Notes under the pieces: generated by a model
Database searches by the model: none
The model's input: the letters and a program-made list of their open reading frames with translations, nothing else
What the model was told of the DNA's origin: nothing
Program-made: the position numbers and the translations under genes
Source of the DNA: Bolinopsis microptera
Taxonomy: Eukaryota > Ctenophora > Tentaculata > Lobata > Bolinopsidae
DNA: 64,000 nt
Assembly (NCBI RefSeq): GCF_026151205.1
Contig: NC_087082.1
Span: forward strand, 16,647,401-16,711,400
Direction of reading: 5' to 3'
Shown: positions 10,646 through 21,360 of the stretch, one piece after another
Numbering within the stretch: position 1 is the first letter of the stretch
Layout of the letters: each line of letters opens with the position of its first letter

Positions 10646-10897
10646 GCATCCAAGTGTTGAAAGGGAGAATCAGCAGATTTCTCCAAGTTTAAATTTGTTA
10701 ATCAGCGCATCTTGTATTAGTCAGGTACGTGTTCTTATTTCTTTTAATTTAGTATTTATATTAGTATTTGGTATTAGGCTAGTTAAATTTAATGATAAGG
10801 TTGGACCGCGATACCAAGAATATCCAGAGAATTCGGAAACGCAGGCCGCAGGGAGAGACACAGGGAGAAACGATCCAGAAACGAAACCCTTCCCCTG

Positions 10898-11308
10898 GTG
10901 ATGCCGAACTGGGAACAGTTGTCACAAGCCACTTTCCCTAATATCACAGTAGTTATCAACTTACTCGTCCAATACCCTAAGTTAGATGCCTGGGTAAAGA
11001 AAACGGTAGATGAGGCAGTAGAGAGACTTTTGGAGACCAGAAGGGCGGGAGATTTACTGGAACATATGAGGAAGGTGCGGGACAGACTAATGTCCGCCAT
11101 CTCGACTCTATGTAGAAGAAGAAGATCTACATTCCGGAACCATAAGGAATATCAGAAGACGAAGATAGTAAATAGGAGAGGAATTGCAGTAAGGTTCAAC
11201 GCCGCGACTCGCGGGATTAGCGATATTTGCCCGAACCAGCCGTACACACTACTGCAAAGGGACATTGATGGACTGGTTCACCTCGGGAACATGGAAGTGT
11301 CTTTCTAG
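10898..11308 (+). CDS. Unknown basic helical protein
   Basis: This 136-codon frame is open upstream to about 10805, so the true start is unknown; an ATG is at 10901. It reads PNWEQLSQATFPNITVVINL, a long amphipathic helix (VKKTVDEAVERLLETRRAGD), a basic stretch (CRRRRSTF) and ends GLVHLGNMEVSF. I do not recognise it. The block from 10800 to 11310 is clearly richer in G+C than its AT-rich surroundings, and no copy of it is seen elsewhere in the window. That contrast supports real coding origin and possibly foreign origin. Confidence 0.4.
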   Translation: MMPNWEQLSQATFPNITVVINLLVQYPKLDAWVKKTVDEAVERLLETRRAGDLLEHMRKVRDRLMSAISTLCRRRRSTFRNHKEYQKTKIVNRRGIAVRFNAATRGISDICPNQPYTLLQRDIDGLVHLGNMEVSF

Positions 11309-11491
11309 AGCGTTATTTTTCTTGTTTTGCTATTCTTTAATAAGAAGTTTTTATTTTATTCTTACTCCGTGTTTCACTATGTGTTAGGCATGTAGACAAA
11401 TTTCCAGTTATCGCAAGAGTTGTCTCACTTGTTCAGAACACTTTGTAACCATTTTTTTCTTACACTACCTTCCTTTTAGCAAGGTGTTATC

Positions 11492-11764
11492 ATGTCCCAG
11501 ACGAAGGAGCTACTTCGTGCCCTCGCTGCAGTGACGCAATCGTATACCGACGAGATGAAGGATTTCGAAGCCACCAGAAAAAGACTGCGCAAAGCGGAGT
11601 GCAAGATACGGGATTTATCAGTGGAGATCAGACACATGGCAGACTTAATCGAGCAATTTCTCGTGGACAGCCAAATGGAGTACGTAGAATCGCCTGAGTA
11701 CACGCCGAACCCGCCGGCATACCAGAATGTGAGCCCGATTTGCCCTGAAAGCCCCACGCACTAG
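11492..11764 (+). CDS. Unknown small coiled-coil protein with PPAY motif
   Basis: The ATG at 11492 lies 12 bases after an acceptor-like CCTTTTAG. The 90-residue product is a charged heptad-like helix (LLRALAAVTQSYTDEMKDFE, then ATRKRLRKAECKIRDL) and a proline-rich tail with TPNPPAYQNV. PPxY motifs bind WW domains in many cellular and viral proteins; here that is only a pattern. It follows the previous frame by 180 bases on the same strand and has similar composition, so the two may be exons or genes of one unit. The function is unknown. Confidence 0.45.
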   Translation: MSQTKELLRALAAVTQSYTDEMKDFEATRKRLRKAECKIRDLSVEIRHMADLIEQFLVDSQMEYVESPEYTPNPPAYQNVSPICPESPTH

Positions 11765-12399
11765 GATCTTCTATCTTCCTTGTTTTTTATTATTGTGCTA
11801 TTTCATTTTCTATATATATTTTTAACGTTTTAAAGATAAAATTTATTGTGTCTTATTTTTACTCATTGTGATTCAAAGAGAAAGATGCCCGAAATGAGTT
11901 AGAGAAGGTTCATATCTCTATTAAAGACAATCAAAACTAAAAGGGAAGGAAGGATACGGTAGAACACCAGACGGATAGGTGGTTCATATTGTATGGAAAT
12001 CTTTGTTAGTTAACATTTTTTTAAATTCAGTATTTCGAAGAGAGTTCGATTTAAATTATTCTAAAGTACATTTTAGGGTTGGTGGCATATTACAAGGTTG
12101 ATTTAAGTTGCTAAATCTATCAAATCTCGATTACTGTCATGTCATACCAGTGTTATAATACATATTATAATATTATGATAAAATGAGGAATTCTTTTATC
12201 AAGGGAACGGAGGTAGGATTCTGAGCTCCTGTTCTTAAAGGAAGATTGAAGTGTTTCTCCATCTGAACCTCTTGTGACAACCTTGTAATATTTGGGATAT
12301 TGTAAAAGTGTCTTCGAATAATGTTATCCGTCATCAAACCCACAAATTTGAAACAGAAAGAGGTGGACAAGAGTTAAAATTATCAGGTCATTCTAATGT
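11765..12399 (+). other. No gene seen; AT-rich spacer before C3
   Basis: This stretch is AT-rich, with no ORF I would support and no recognised repeat. C3 begins at about 12400 with the AAGTTATTAACCATATAATT segment, which is also found at 42846 at the start of C5. Confidence 0.5.
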
Positions 12400-13276
12400 G
12401 TAAAGTTATTAACCATATAATTCTATATTGTATGATGATACTTTAATTTCAGATTTGACATTTCGTCTCAGCAAAGCAACCATTTTAAATTACACTTTCA
12501 AGTTCTTGATATAGTCTTTTTTCAGAGCAAGAAGATGCCCATGCCCCTGTCGTTTTATTACTTATTTGTTTAAACGAGTGATTTAGGGGGGGGGGGGTCC
12601 AACTACAAAAAATACGAATACGAATTTCAAATTTTAGGGGTGCGTTCGTATTTTTTCGTATTTTTTCGTATTTTTTACCAACATTTTTTTACTCTAGAAA
12701 TAAAGAAATATCCCAGAGAAATGGATCTATAAATCCATTGGTTTTCTCCGTTGTATCTTTGTATATTACACTGTATGACATCAGAGAAGATAAATAAGAC
12801 GCAGCAAAATTGGTGAACAAATGAAAATACAATACTACGATTACCTACTAATTAATAATTGGAGTTTAGCTGCTTGTCAATCTCAAGTAAGCGTATTTAT
12901 GTCAAAATCACTGGGATATTATCACAATTCAGATATTATGATGTATTAATTGTGATTTATAAAGGTCTTTGAATGCTACATCACCTGGAATATTATTGCC
13001 AAATACGCAATACGCATACTTTTAAAGTCTGGTAAGTTGGGTTCCTAAAACGAAATTTAATCAGCTTCGGCTGAACCCATTATATATTATAATATATAGA
13101 CTATATATGGCACATTCATATTAAGATCTTTCCTTAGATAAACTTATTACACAAAGTAGTCATGGTTATAGCAACAGCTTAAATTCCTTAGGATTTAAAT
13201 AGAGAAAAACTTCAAATTCTCTTAGTGATCTTCAAAACTTCTTTTGATAGATAAATCTTACAATCTACATCAGACT

Positions 13277-14300
13277 TCACCCAAACATGATAGTTCTGAT
13301 GGGTAGAACAAAAGGAGTTAGTGGGTACACGGCAGACAGACGACCTGTCAGCCTTGCTGAATATATGCGATGTTGACATGAACAGAGCCTGCCCGCGGAA
13401 CTTGACAGCTTGCTTGAATTTTTCTTGTCGAACCAGCCCTTGATACCAACAGATACACGTTTACAGTCTTTTCCAAGCGATTCACATGGCCGAGAAAGTG
13501 ACACCCAGGCGATACTGTAGCCTTTGATTCTCCTTTGGCGTGTATGACCTGCCATTGATGACCGACCGTCGTTCATGAACTTCTCAGCAGCAGTATCAAC
13601 ATGGTACCAACGGCCGTCGGTTGTGAGAACTCCAGTTGACTGGTTATAAATCTCCATTTCATCATCATCATCATTGGGGGCCTCAAGCTCAGCCTCTTCC
13701 CTGTCTTCATCATCAACTAGAGTGTAACAGTCGGGTTCAGTAGGTATATCGAGTTCGCACCCGGACAGCTTTGTGTGAGCACGAATCATATCCTTCCCCA
13801 TGTCGATGCCTTCCCTGAGTGCTTTCCTAAGTTTCTTGAGGCTGGTGTCTCGGCCCTTGTACACCCGTGTTTGGTTGGGATTGGGAATCAGTGTCTTCCC
13901 CCGAGTGTGTGCAACGTCATTCGCAACAAGATGGCTGCCTTTCGCATCAAGCTCAAGGCACCGATTTTTCCTTGCTCTGGCGTCCTTTGTGGAAGCCAGT
14001 GCGAAGGAAAGCAAACAATTGTTCGCAAGAGTCGGAAACAAAATGCCAGGGAGCAATATCACAGTCCTTGTACTTAGTTGCACATTGGACTAGATAATGA
14101 ACCATCCCTTCAAGGCCAGTTATAAGGTCATGGAACGTTGGAGCCGTGATAAAGTGTTTACCTTTAGCCTTCCGCTTTTCGCAAACATGATCCCCTGAAG
14201 TGGAGGAGGAGGACTGAGGAGGAGAAAGGGGAGGAGGAGGAGAAGGAGGTGAAGGAGGAGGAGGAGGACTGAGAAGGAAGACGACCATGAGGAGGACGAC
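13277..14300 (-). pseudogene. Unknown transposase-like protein of the G-run element
   Basis: The downstream frame (13277-14083, 268 codons) includes CLELDAKGSHLVANDVAHTR, an acidic patch (EAPNDDDDEMEI) and GRWYHVDTAAEKFMNDGRSS. The overlapping frame upstream (to about 14190) reads HDLITGLEGMVHYLVQC, then PWHFVSDSCEQLFAFLRTGF. A frameshift near 13965 separates the two halves, so one ancestral protein was read across both. FVSDSCEQLFAFLR resembles the acidic strand of RNase H-fold transposases found as repetitive ORFs in cnidarians, by inference. The start runs into the polypurine tract, whose antisense codons (Ser/Pro/Leu) are not protein-like. Confidence 0.45.
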
Positions 14301-16514
14301 CATGAGGAGGACTGAGGACGAGGAATGAGGAGGGGAGGAGAACTGGGGGGATGACTGAGGAGGAGAAGGACTGAAGAGGACTGAGGAGGAGGAGGAGGAG
14401 TAAAAAGATGAGGACTAAGGACGAGGAGGACTGATGACTGAAGACGAGGAGGAGGACGACTGATAAGAAGGGGAAGGAGGAGGAGGAGGAGGACTGGGGA
14501 AGGACTGATGAGGAGGAGGTCTAAAGACGAGGAGGACTGAGGACAAGGAGGACTGAGAAGGAAGACGAGGACGAGGAGGACGACTATGAGGAGGACTGAG
14601 GACGAGGACCGAGGAGGGGGAGGAGAACTGGGGGGATGACTGAGGAGGAGAAGGACTGAGACGGACTGAGGAGGAGGAGGAGGAGTCAAAGGATGAGGAC
14701 TAAGGACGAGGAGGACTGAAGACGAGATCGAGGACGAGGAGGAGGCCGACTGATAAGGAGAAGGAGGAGGATGAGGAGGACTGGGGAAGGACTGATGAGG
14801 AGGAGGTCCGGGGGAGGACTGAGGAGGAGGAGGAAGAGGAGGAGGAGGACTGAGGAGGAGGAGGATGACTGAGGAGTAGGAGGAGGAGGACTGAGGAGGA
14901 GAAGGAGAAGACTGAGGAGGAGGACTGGGGGAGGACTAAGGAGGAGGAGGACTGAGAAGGAAGACGAGGACGAGGAGGACGACTATGAGGAGGACTGAGG
15001 ACGAGGACTGGGGAGGGGGAGGAGAACTGGGGGCATGACTGAGGAGGAGAAGTACTGAGGACAACTGAAGAGGAGGAGGAGGAGTAAAAGGATGAGGACT
15101 AAGGACGAGGAGGACTGAGGACTGAGGACGAGAGCGAGGACGAGGAGGAGGCCGACTGATAAGAAGGAGAAGGAAGAGGAGGACTGGGGAAGGACTGATG
15201 AGGAGGAGGTCTGGGGGAGGACTGAGGAGGAGGAGGATGACTGAGGAGTAGGAGGAGGACTGAGGAGGAGGAGGACTGAGGAGGAGGAGGACTGAGGAGG
15301 AGAAGGAAGAGGGGGAGGAGACTGAGGAGGAGAACTGGGGAGGACTGAGGAGAAGGAGGAGGACTGAGGAAGGAGGACTGAGGAGGAGGAGGAGGAGGAC
15401 TGGGGGAGGACTGATGAGGAGGAGGACTGGGGGAGGACTGAGGAGGAGGAAGAGGACTGTGGAGGAGGACTCAGGAGGATGACTCAATAGGAGGACTGAG
15501 AAGGAGGAGGACTAAGGACAAGGTCACGAGAACGAGGACAACTATGAAGAGGACTGAGGAGGAGGACTGATGAGGAGAAGGAAGAGGAGAAGGAGGAGGA
15601 GGAGGAGGATGAGGAGGACGACTCAGGAGGAGGAGGACGACTCAGGAGGAAGAGGACTTAGGAGGAGAAGGAGGAGGAGGAGGAGGACTGGGGAAGGACT
15701 GATGAGAAGGAGGTCTAAAGACGAGGAGGACGGAGGACGAGGAGGACTGAGAGGGAAGACGCGGACGAGGAGGACGACTATGAGGAGGACTGAGGACGAG
15801 GACTGAGGAGGGGAGGAGAACTGGGGGGATGACTGAGGAGGAGAAGGACTGAGGAGGACTGAGGAGGAGGAGGAGGAGTAAAAGGATGAGGACTGAGGAC
15901 GAGGAGGACTGAGGACGAGAGCGAGGAGGAGGAGGAGGCCGACTGATAAGAAGGAGAAGGAGGAGGATGAGGAGGACTGGGGAAGGACTGATGAGGAGGA
16001 GGTCTGGGGGAGGACTGAGGAGGAGGATGAGGAGGAGGATGAGGAGGAGGATGACTGAGGAGGAGGAGGATGACTGATAAAGAGGAGGTCTGGGGGAGGA
16101 CTGAGGAGGAGGAGTTCAGGAGTAGGAGGAGGAGGAGGACTGAGGAGGAGAAGGAGGAGGGGAGGAGACTTAGGAGGAGGACTGGGGGAGGACTGAGGAG
16201 GAGGAGGACTGAGGAAGGAGGAGGAGGACTGAGGAGGAGGAGGAGGACTGGGGGAGGACTGATGAGGAGGAGGACTGGGGGAGGACTGAGGAGGAGGATG
16301 ATGAGGACTGGGGAGGAGGAGGATGAGGAGGAGGACTCAGGAGGAGGAGGAGGAATACTTAAGAGGAGGAGAAGGAGGACTGATGAGAAGGAGGAGGAGG
16401 ACTCAGGAGGAGGACTCAGAGGACTCAGGAGGAAGAAGACTTAGGAGGAGAAGAAGGAGGAGGAGGAAGACTCAGGAGGAAGAAGACTTAGGATGAGGAG
16501 GAGGAGGAGAACTC
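14198..16514 (+). repeat. 2.3-kb polypurine tract, GGA/GACTGA-type minisatellite
   Basis: The plus strand is almost only A and G in variants of GAGGAGGAGGACTGAGGA, with interruptions by CTG, CTAAGG and TGGGG. Longer blocks recur, for example the segment near 14510-14770 is repeated near 14940-15210 and 15680-15960. Open frames in it are simple-sequence artefacts and were not annotated as genes. Strand asymmetry over this length permits triplex (H-DNA) or slipped structures. Confidence 0.9.
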
Positions 16515-17609
16515 AAGCCAATGATAAGCATGTGTCACGATACAAATGTACTTTACTATACATTTAAGGTGCAGTGTACTATAGTGATATTATGGTATGT
16601 TTAAAGACCGGACCACAAAATATAACCCGGCACCTAGTGTTGTACTAATACATAATAACAAGTAACAGGGATAAAATCAATGAGCAGAAACAATCGATTT
16701 CACAAGAGGCGAAAGCACTCGGGTCTGGGAGTACATGATAACTCCAAATAGTAGTGAGCATACTAGCCCCTGCAGTGGAAAAACACATAAAACATACTAA
16801 TGAAATGTCCAATTGGTTCGTTTTCTCATCACAATATATAGCATACGTATTATGTAAGGGTTGTGGTTGAATTATATCACTTCTGAGAGGTTTTAGAGAT
16901 CGATTCTGTAAATTTCTCAATTTTCCGATTTCGATTTTGGCCTCATCAACCCTCATATCGGAAATCGGGTTGAACCCCCCCCCCCCCCCCCACACCCAGG
17001 TTTTATGATACATGATGGTTTACTTATTATTTTAATGTTTCTTCACTGCTAAGTTGAGCTTAGATCTGATTAATTACGAAGATGTGTGATCTTCTATTTA
17101 TCAAAATGACGATTTGTAAAAAATACGAAAAAATACGAAAAAATACGAATACGAATTTGAAATTTTAGGGGTGCGTTCGTATTTTTTGTAGTTGGACCCC
17201 CCCCCCCCCCCCCCCCCCCGATTTACCTTCATTTAAAGAAAATACTGAATCGTTCATTACCGTGTTTTAATCAATAAACAAATGCGCCCACATTCAGGTG
17301 AATGGATAAATTATGCTACAGAGCATATTCCCAGATACTCTAGCATATGAGTATAAAAATAACACTACCACACTACCACAGTGTTATTAGAATAACACTA
17401 CAACAGCGAACAAAAACGTGCTAAAGTTACGTAACAATTTGTAAACAATTTAATTTCACCAAAGCGAGAATGATGTTCTAAAATCAGATGTTCTAATATT
17501 AAATATGGATACATTGTAAGAAAGGTCCAGTTGGGTGTCTCCCGACAGGGACCCTTCAAATCAGGAAGCCTATCCCCAGACTAATAATACCTTGAAACAT
17601 ACACAATAA

Positions 17610-18468
17610 GAGAAGTTATTTGTATCAGAAACGGCTAAGTCTTGCAGGGAGAGGCTAGGTACTATTGCACTCAAGTCAAAGCACGAGGATATGAAGAATA
17701 TGATCATGGACGGGTCCTTTTGGGATGACATCGAGTACGTGCTCCACATATTTAATCTTCCAGTTGAAATGGTAAGGATGGCAGACGGTCACATTAACCC
17801 TGTTCTAGGATATCTTTACAACAGGTTTCTCCTCATTCAGGAGGCTTAGACTAAAGACACTTTGATCAAAGCTTACTTAACCCCACATTCATTAATTATC
17901 CTGTATTCCAAGATAGTGGTGAGTAGGTAATAATTATAGAATTTCCTACAATGCGATAAATTTGTGAATCGAAACTTGTTTAGTTGCAAATACTAGATAC
18001 TCTAGTTTTTAAGCATAAACTAAGGTCTGAAGATTAACAAGTTTACATAAACAAATATTTGATTTATGGTATTCATATAATTACATGCATAATTTTTTTT
18101 CAGGTTTAATAGAAGACTTTAAGAGCGTTCTTAAACTCCTCAAGCTTCCGGATGCGGCCACACTTCATCAACTCGATAACTATCGCCTCAATTATGATAA
18201 GGAAGGCATGAAGCCTTATCTAGTACCAGACTCTGACCCAATGAAGCTACCCAACCCCCAGGTATATTGGAGATACTTCTCCACGCCAGAACGTTTTGAA
18301 TTAAAAAAGTTGGCAGATAAAGTCTTTGTCATCTTGAGCGCATCTTCGTTATGCGAAACAAACTTCAGAGATTATGAGTATGTTTTAAATAAAAGGAGGC
18401 TTAGGCTAAAGCCTAAGCTTGCTGAGAAACTAGTGTTTATCTACTCCAATAAGCACATTAAAATGTGA
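17610..18468 (+). pseudogene. hAT transposase, C-terminal half (relic)
   Basis: The first exon-like frame (17610-17849) reads SFWDDIEYVLHIFNLPVEMV, then RMADGHINPVLGYLYNRF, and ends in TAG. This is the hAT catalytic-helical middle. After a gap with a polypyrimidine acceptor (TTTTTTTTCAG before 18104), the second frame reads NPQVYWRYFSTPERFEL, then LSASSLCETNFRDYEYVLNK and RRRLRLKPKLAEKLVFIYSN. This is the hAT dimerisation domain. hAT transposases cut and paste DNA with 8-bp target duplications. The N-terminal BED finger and first catalytic part are missing. A 24-bp hairpin spans the stop codon. Confidence 0.75.
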
Positions 18469-18492
18469 TTATTGGAGTAGATCAACACTAGT
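18429..18492. repeat. Hairpin over the hAT stop codon
   Basis: Arms 18429-18452 and 18469-18492 are inverted repeats of 24 bases with one mismatch and a 16-base loop. The loop holds the last codons and the TGA (18466-18468) of the hAT frame. The left arm is coding (VFIYSN) and the right arm is its inverted copy. Confidence 0.85.
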
Positions 18493-18793
18493 TTTTTATT
18501 ACAACAGTTTCTTAATAATTATATATATTACAAACAGTTTCTTAATAATTATATATTATGACTGTTAATTTATTATCTTAATAATTGTCTTTCTTTTCGA
18601 CTACTACCTCAAATAAAACTATGATAATACTAAACGAACATTGAAAGTACTCCACTGACTTCGAAAAAAGTTTAATTTATTTTTCGAAAAAGGCTGTACC
18701 CTGTAGAGTGTAGGGCCAGTACGGTACGTACCTTTAAAAAGTGCTGTACCGTACGCACTTTAAAGCCGGGTACCGTACGTATTTCTCATTATA

Positions 18794-19360
18794 GGGGGGG
18801 GGGGGGGGGGGGCAATAATGATCCAAACCACTCTCCTCAATTTTTACTTTTTCAGGAGGACTGTGGCGACCTTGTTTGCCCTGTCCAGAGCTCCCAGGGT
18901 TAAAAGACAATTGCTGGTAATCTTATCTCATTAAAAAAAGGCCAGGGGATAACTCCGCATCTCTTCCTCCTGGGGTGGGACGGGGACTTTGATCTATCAG
19001 ACAGCATCTTTGGGACCCTCAATGCAAACGAAGCTGTGTATCACAGACTTTGCAACGTGCAACATTCGTTAACAACCCTAAATTTAAAAATAAAGATATT
19101 AAAAATGCACACACCTGTTAAGAGGCGCAAGAGAAAATCGATGGGGATCGCGTTGCTTCTTCCATCAAAAGCTGATAATTCACAGAAAGCAAGTAAATCA
19201 ACCCCGTGAGAATTGGGGCCTGTTCCACTCCGCCCTCAGTTTTGAGCCTAAAATCACCGTCTATAGACTCGAATAATTCTGCTGCTTTACTATCAATACC
19301 TGCCCTACACTGTACACAAGATGATTTATATCATTGAGGAGAGTGATCGCATTATTTTTA
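18794..19360. mobile_element. Small element with G-run and imperfect inverted ends
   Basis: A run of 19 Gs (18794-18812) is followed by AATAATGATCCAAACCACTC (18814 on). Near 19333-19356 the imperfect reverse complement ATTGAGGAGAGTGATCGCAT occurs. The interior has no clear ORF. It may be a small non-autonomous element, but no target duplication is obvious, so the call is tentative. Confidence 0.35.
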
Positions 19361-19503
19361 GTTCAGAACATGCTGTTAATATGTTTTCTTGTTCAGTTAA
19401 ACAACTATGCATCGGCTTGGAAAATATAAAATCTCAACTGTTACCCGCTCAGAGTTCACAATCTTAAAACTGTTCAAAACCCACTGAAGCGAACATTTAA
19501 CGG

Positions 19504-19875
19504 TTGTGTCAAATGCTAATGGAAAAAAGGTTTATTTTTCTCAACAGAAAACTATTCGACGGTCTAGCCCAACTCCACTTCAGTGAAGAAACCTTGGATG
19601 ACACAGTTAAGGAGGTTACAAATGAGGCACTTGCCATGGAGAATGAGGTTTTTGGTACCTTTAACAATGAAATTATCCGCAACCAATCTACCGCTGATGA
19701 TCTTATAGAACTTGTAAACCTACTATTGTATGGACAACCTGTTAGTAAAGGAGAATTTGCATACATTGCTCTTAGTATTGCGAGTGTAATTCAATACAAC
19801 ACGATAAAAAGGATAAAAAATCAGGTAAATGTTATCATTAACAGGAAAAGGACGAATATTTTTGGAAATCAGTAA
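19504..19875 (+). CDS. Unknown 123-residue frame
   Basis: The frame contains AQLHFSEETLDDTVKEVTNE, then FNNEIIRNQSTADDLIELVN, and a basic end (IKRIKNQVNVIINRKRT). I do not recognise it. The first in-frame ATG (19513) follows a non-ATG opening. It lies in the hAT-bearing insertion and is not repeated elsewhere in the window. It could be a fragment of another element or a chance frame. Confidence 0.25.
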   Translation: MCQMLMEKRFIFLNRKLFDGLAQLHFSEETLDDTVKEVTNEALAMENEVFGTFNNEIIRNQSTADDLIELVNLLLYGQPVSKGEFAYIALSIASVIQYNTIKRIKNQVNVIINRKRTNIFGNQ

Positions 19876-20716
19876 GCACTCAACCCCAAAGATATAGGTA
19901 ATTCAATATATTCAAATTCCATCATGTCAATGCATGAAGGTCCATTAGCCAAGACAAGTGACAGTAACACATTTTAAAATTATATCTGAATTACACAACG
20001 ATAATAAGAAAAACAAAACTCTCATCTTATTTGTGCGCAAAGCTATCGAAAACGCTAAGTATAGAAAGGGTATGCAAAGTATAGAACCTGCACCATAATA
20101 TACATTAGAACTTGCTGCTATAACAGCGTCCTTTAAACTGTATATCTCATTATGTGAGGAATCGAATGTGAATATACCAACGAAATTGTCATGGAAGGAC
20201 CAGAGCCATGTTGAGCGATTTAGAAGCTCAATTCACTTTCAAATAAAAACATCGGCTGAGGCCTAAAGCTTGCACAAAATGCGGCACAATACGAAATTTT
20301 GAACATCTTGGTAAATTTACCATCGGAAATTTCTTGGAGCTATTCAGCGAGCTGGAAATCTCTGTTCCGATATCAGTTGTGGAGGGTCTCTTATTAGAGT
20401 TTGATTTCTGGCATTGCAAATCAGGGGGCACCTCATCAATTAGCAGACAGTGCAAAGCAAATGAATTTTCTAGCGACTTTTATTCAGAATTTAGGCATAA
20501 ATAGTAGAATGATATACTCCAGGTGAAAATTATAGCAATATCATACTGAACACCATATTATGTCTTCTCGACATATAACACAATAACTATGACTATAATC
20601 TACATACACATTGGATGATTATCTACAGTAGATAGATGTTAGTTTTAATACATAGCACATTGTTACACATACCATACTTCTTCAATACACTCATTCTGAT
20701 GGCCAACATTTCTCAG

Positions 20717-21033
20717 ATTGCTTCTGTTCGCTTCGATCCCTCCGCTGGCACAATCATAGAGGAGTTCACCCAATACATCCTGCCTACTGGTCCGGTTTCG
20801 GCCGATGATTCCAAACTGTCGCATTAAAAATGACTGAAGAATTGTCATGTAAAAATTACCTCAGCATAAGTGATGAGGAAGTAACTGAAATGTTTTTAAA
20901 ATTGGGGATCGTCATGTTAGTTCTGACACCGGATTAACCGATTGGAGCGGGGAGTTGCGGATGCTGAGATTAAGAGTTTCACAGTCATTGTCATTCATCT
21001 GCGGATCAGTGGCAGCAGACTACCATCTAATCG
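20717..21033 (+). pseudogene. DEDDh exonuclease exon 2 (C3)
   Basis: The acceptor TTTCTCAG (20709-20716) and donor GGTAAGT (21033) are kept. The frame reads IASVRFDPSAGTIIEEFTQY, then ILPTGPVSADDSKLSH and a TAA. An extra 44-base segment (about 20961-21004) not seen in C1, C2 or C5 interrupts the exon's second half. The copy is inactive. Confidence 0.55.
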
Positions 21034-21360
21034 GTAAGTATTTATAATTGTTATTAATTAGGTATTTATTTGGAATTGGTTTAATATGGATTCAAAGTTA
21101 TTTCATTATGTAATAAAGTATAACATAATAAAGTATGCTTGACTTAACGCAGTCATTACATGACTTCAAGCAATTCAAATCAATGATGTACAGTTTCAAT
21201 TACAATTATAGAAACATGGCTCCCGCCACACTGTAACAGAGTTGGAGAGAAGGAGCTTTCTGAAGATATAGACCGCAGCAGTGCCGGTTGCAGAGGACTC
21301 TGTCAACAGAAGTATTGAAGAAGGAGCCACTCATACCGGATGGTGGTATTTGTGTGAGAG

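Larger units (their letters stand above)
8388..10690 (+). mobile_element. Composite repeat, copy C2
   Basis: C2 starts near the AGTATAGAAAGGGTATG segment and contains a shortened 104-residue unit. It also has the exonuclease exon (8895-9167), the best transposase exon pair (9426-9780), and then a 900-base tail (9780-10690). The tail is shared only with C4 (34530-35520) and contains further transposase exons. C2 and C4 therefore form one sub-lineage, different from C1, C3 and C5. Confidence 0.6.
12586..17219. mobile_element. 4.6-kb DNA element with G-run terminal repeats, TSD GATTTA
   Basis: The element starts with 12 Gs then TCCAACTACAAAAAATACG (12598 on). It ends with the reverse complement of the same sequence and 23 Cs (17197-17219). 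GATTTA stands on both sides (12580-12585 and 17220-17225), while C1 has it once, so this is a 6-base target duplication. About 100 bases at each end are terminal repeats rich in AAAAAATACG motifs. Inside are a decayed minus-strand protein (13277-14300) and the polypurine tract. I cannot assign a superfamily; G-tract ends with a 6-base TSD fit no family I am sure of. Confidence 0.75.
17609..19995 (+). mobile_element. hAT-bearing insertion inside C3
   Basis: C3 breaks off at ACACAA (17601-17606) and resumes at TTACACAACGATAATAAG (about 19990) when compared with C4, so a short ACACAA target repeat is likely. The block holds a hAT transposase relic (17610-18468), a palindromic GTACCGTACG-rich segment (18715-18785), a small G-run element (18794-19360) and an unknown ORF (19504-19875). 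The ends are not clear enough to call terminal repeats. Confidence 0.5.

Noticed and set aside
14120-15487. Long minus-strand frames of Ser, Leu and Pro (and plus-strand Arg/Glu frames to 16444)
   Set aside because: They are translations of the polypurine repeat, whose period keeps all frames open. No other coding sign is present.
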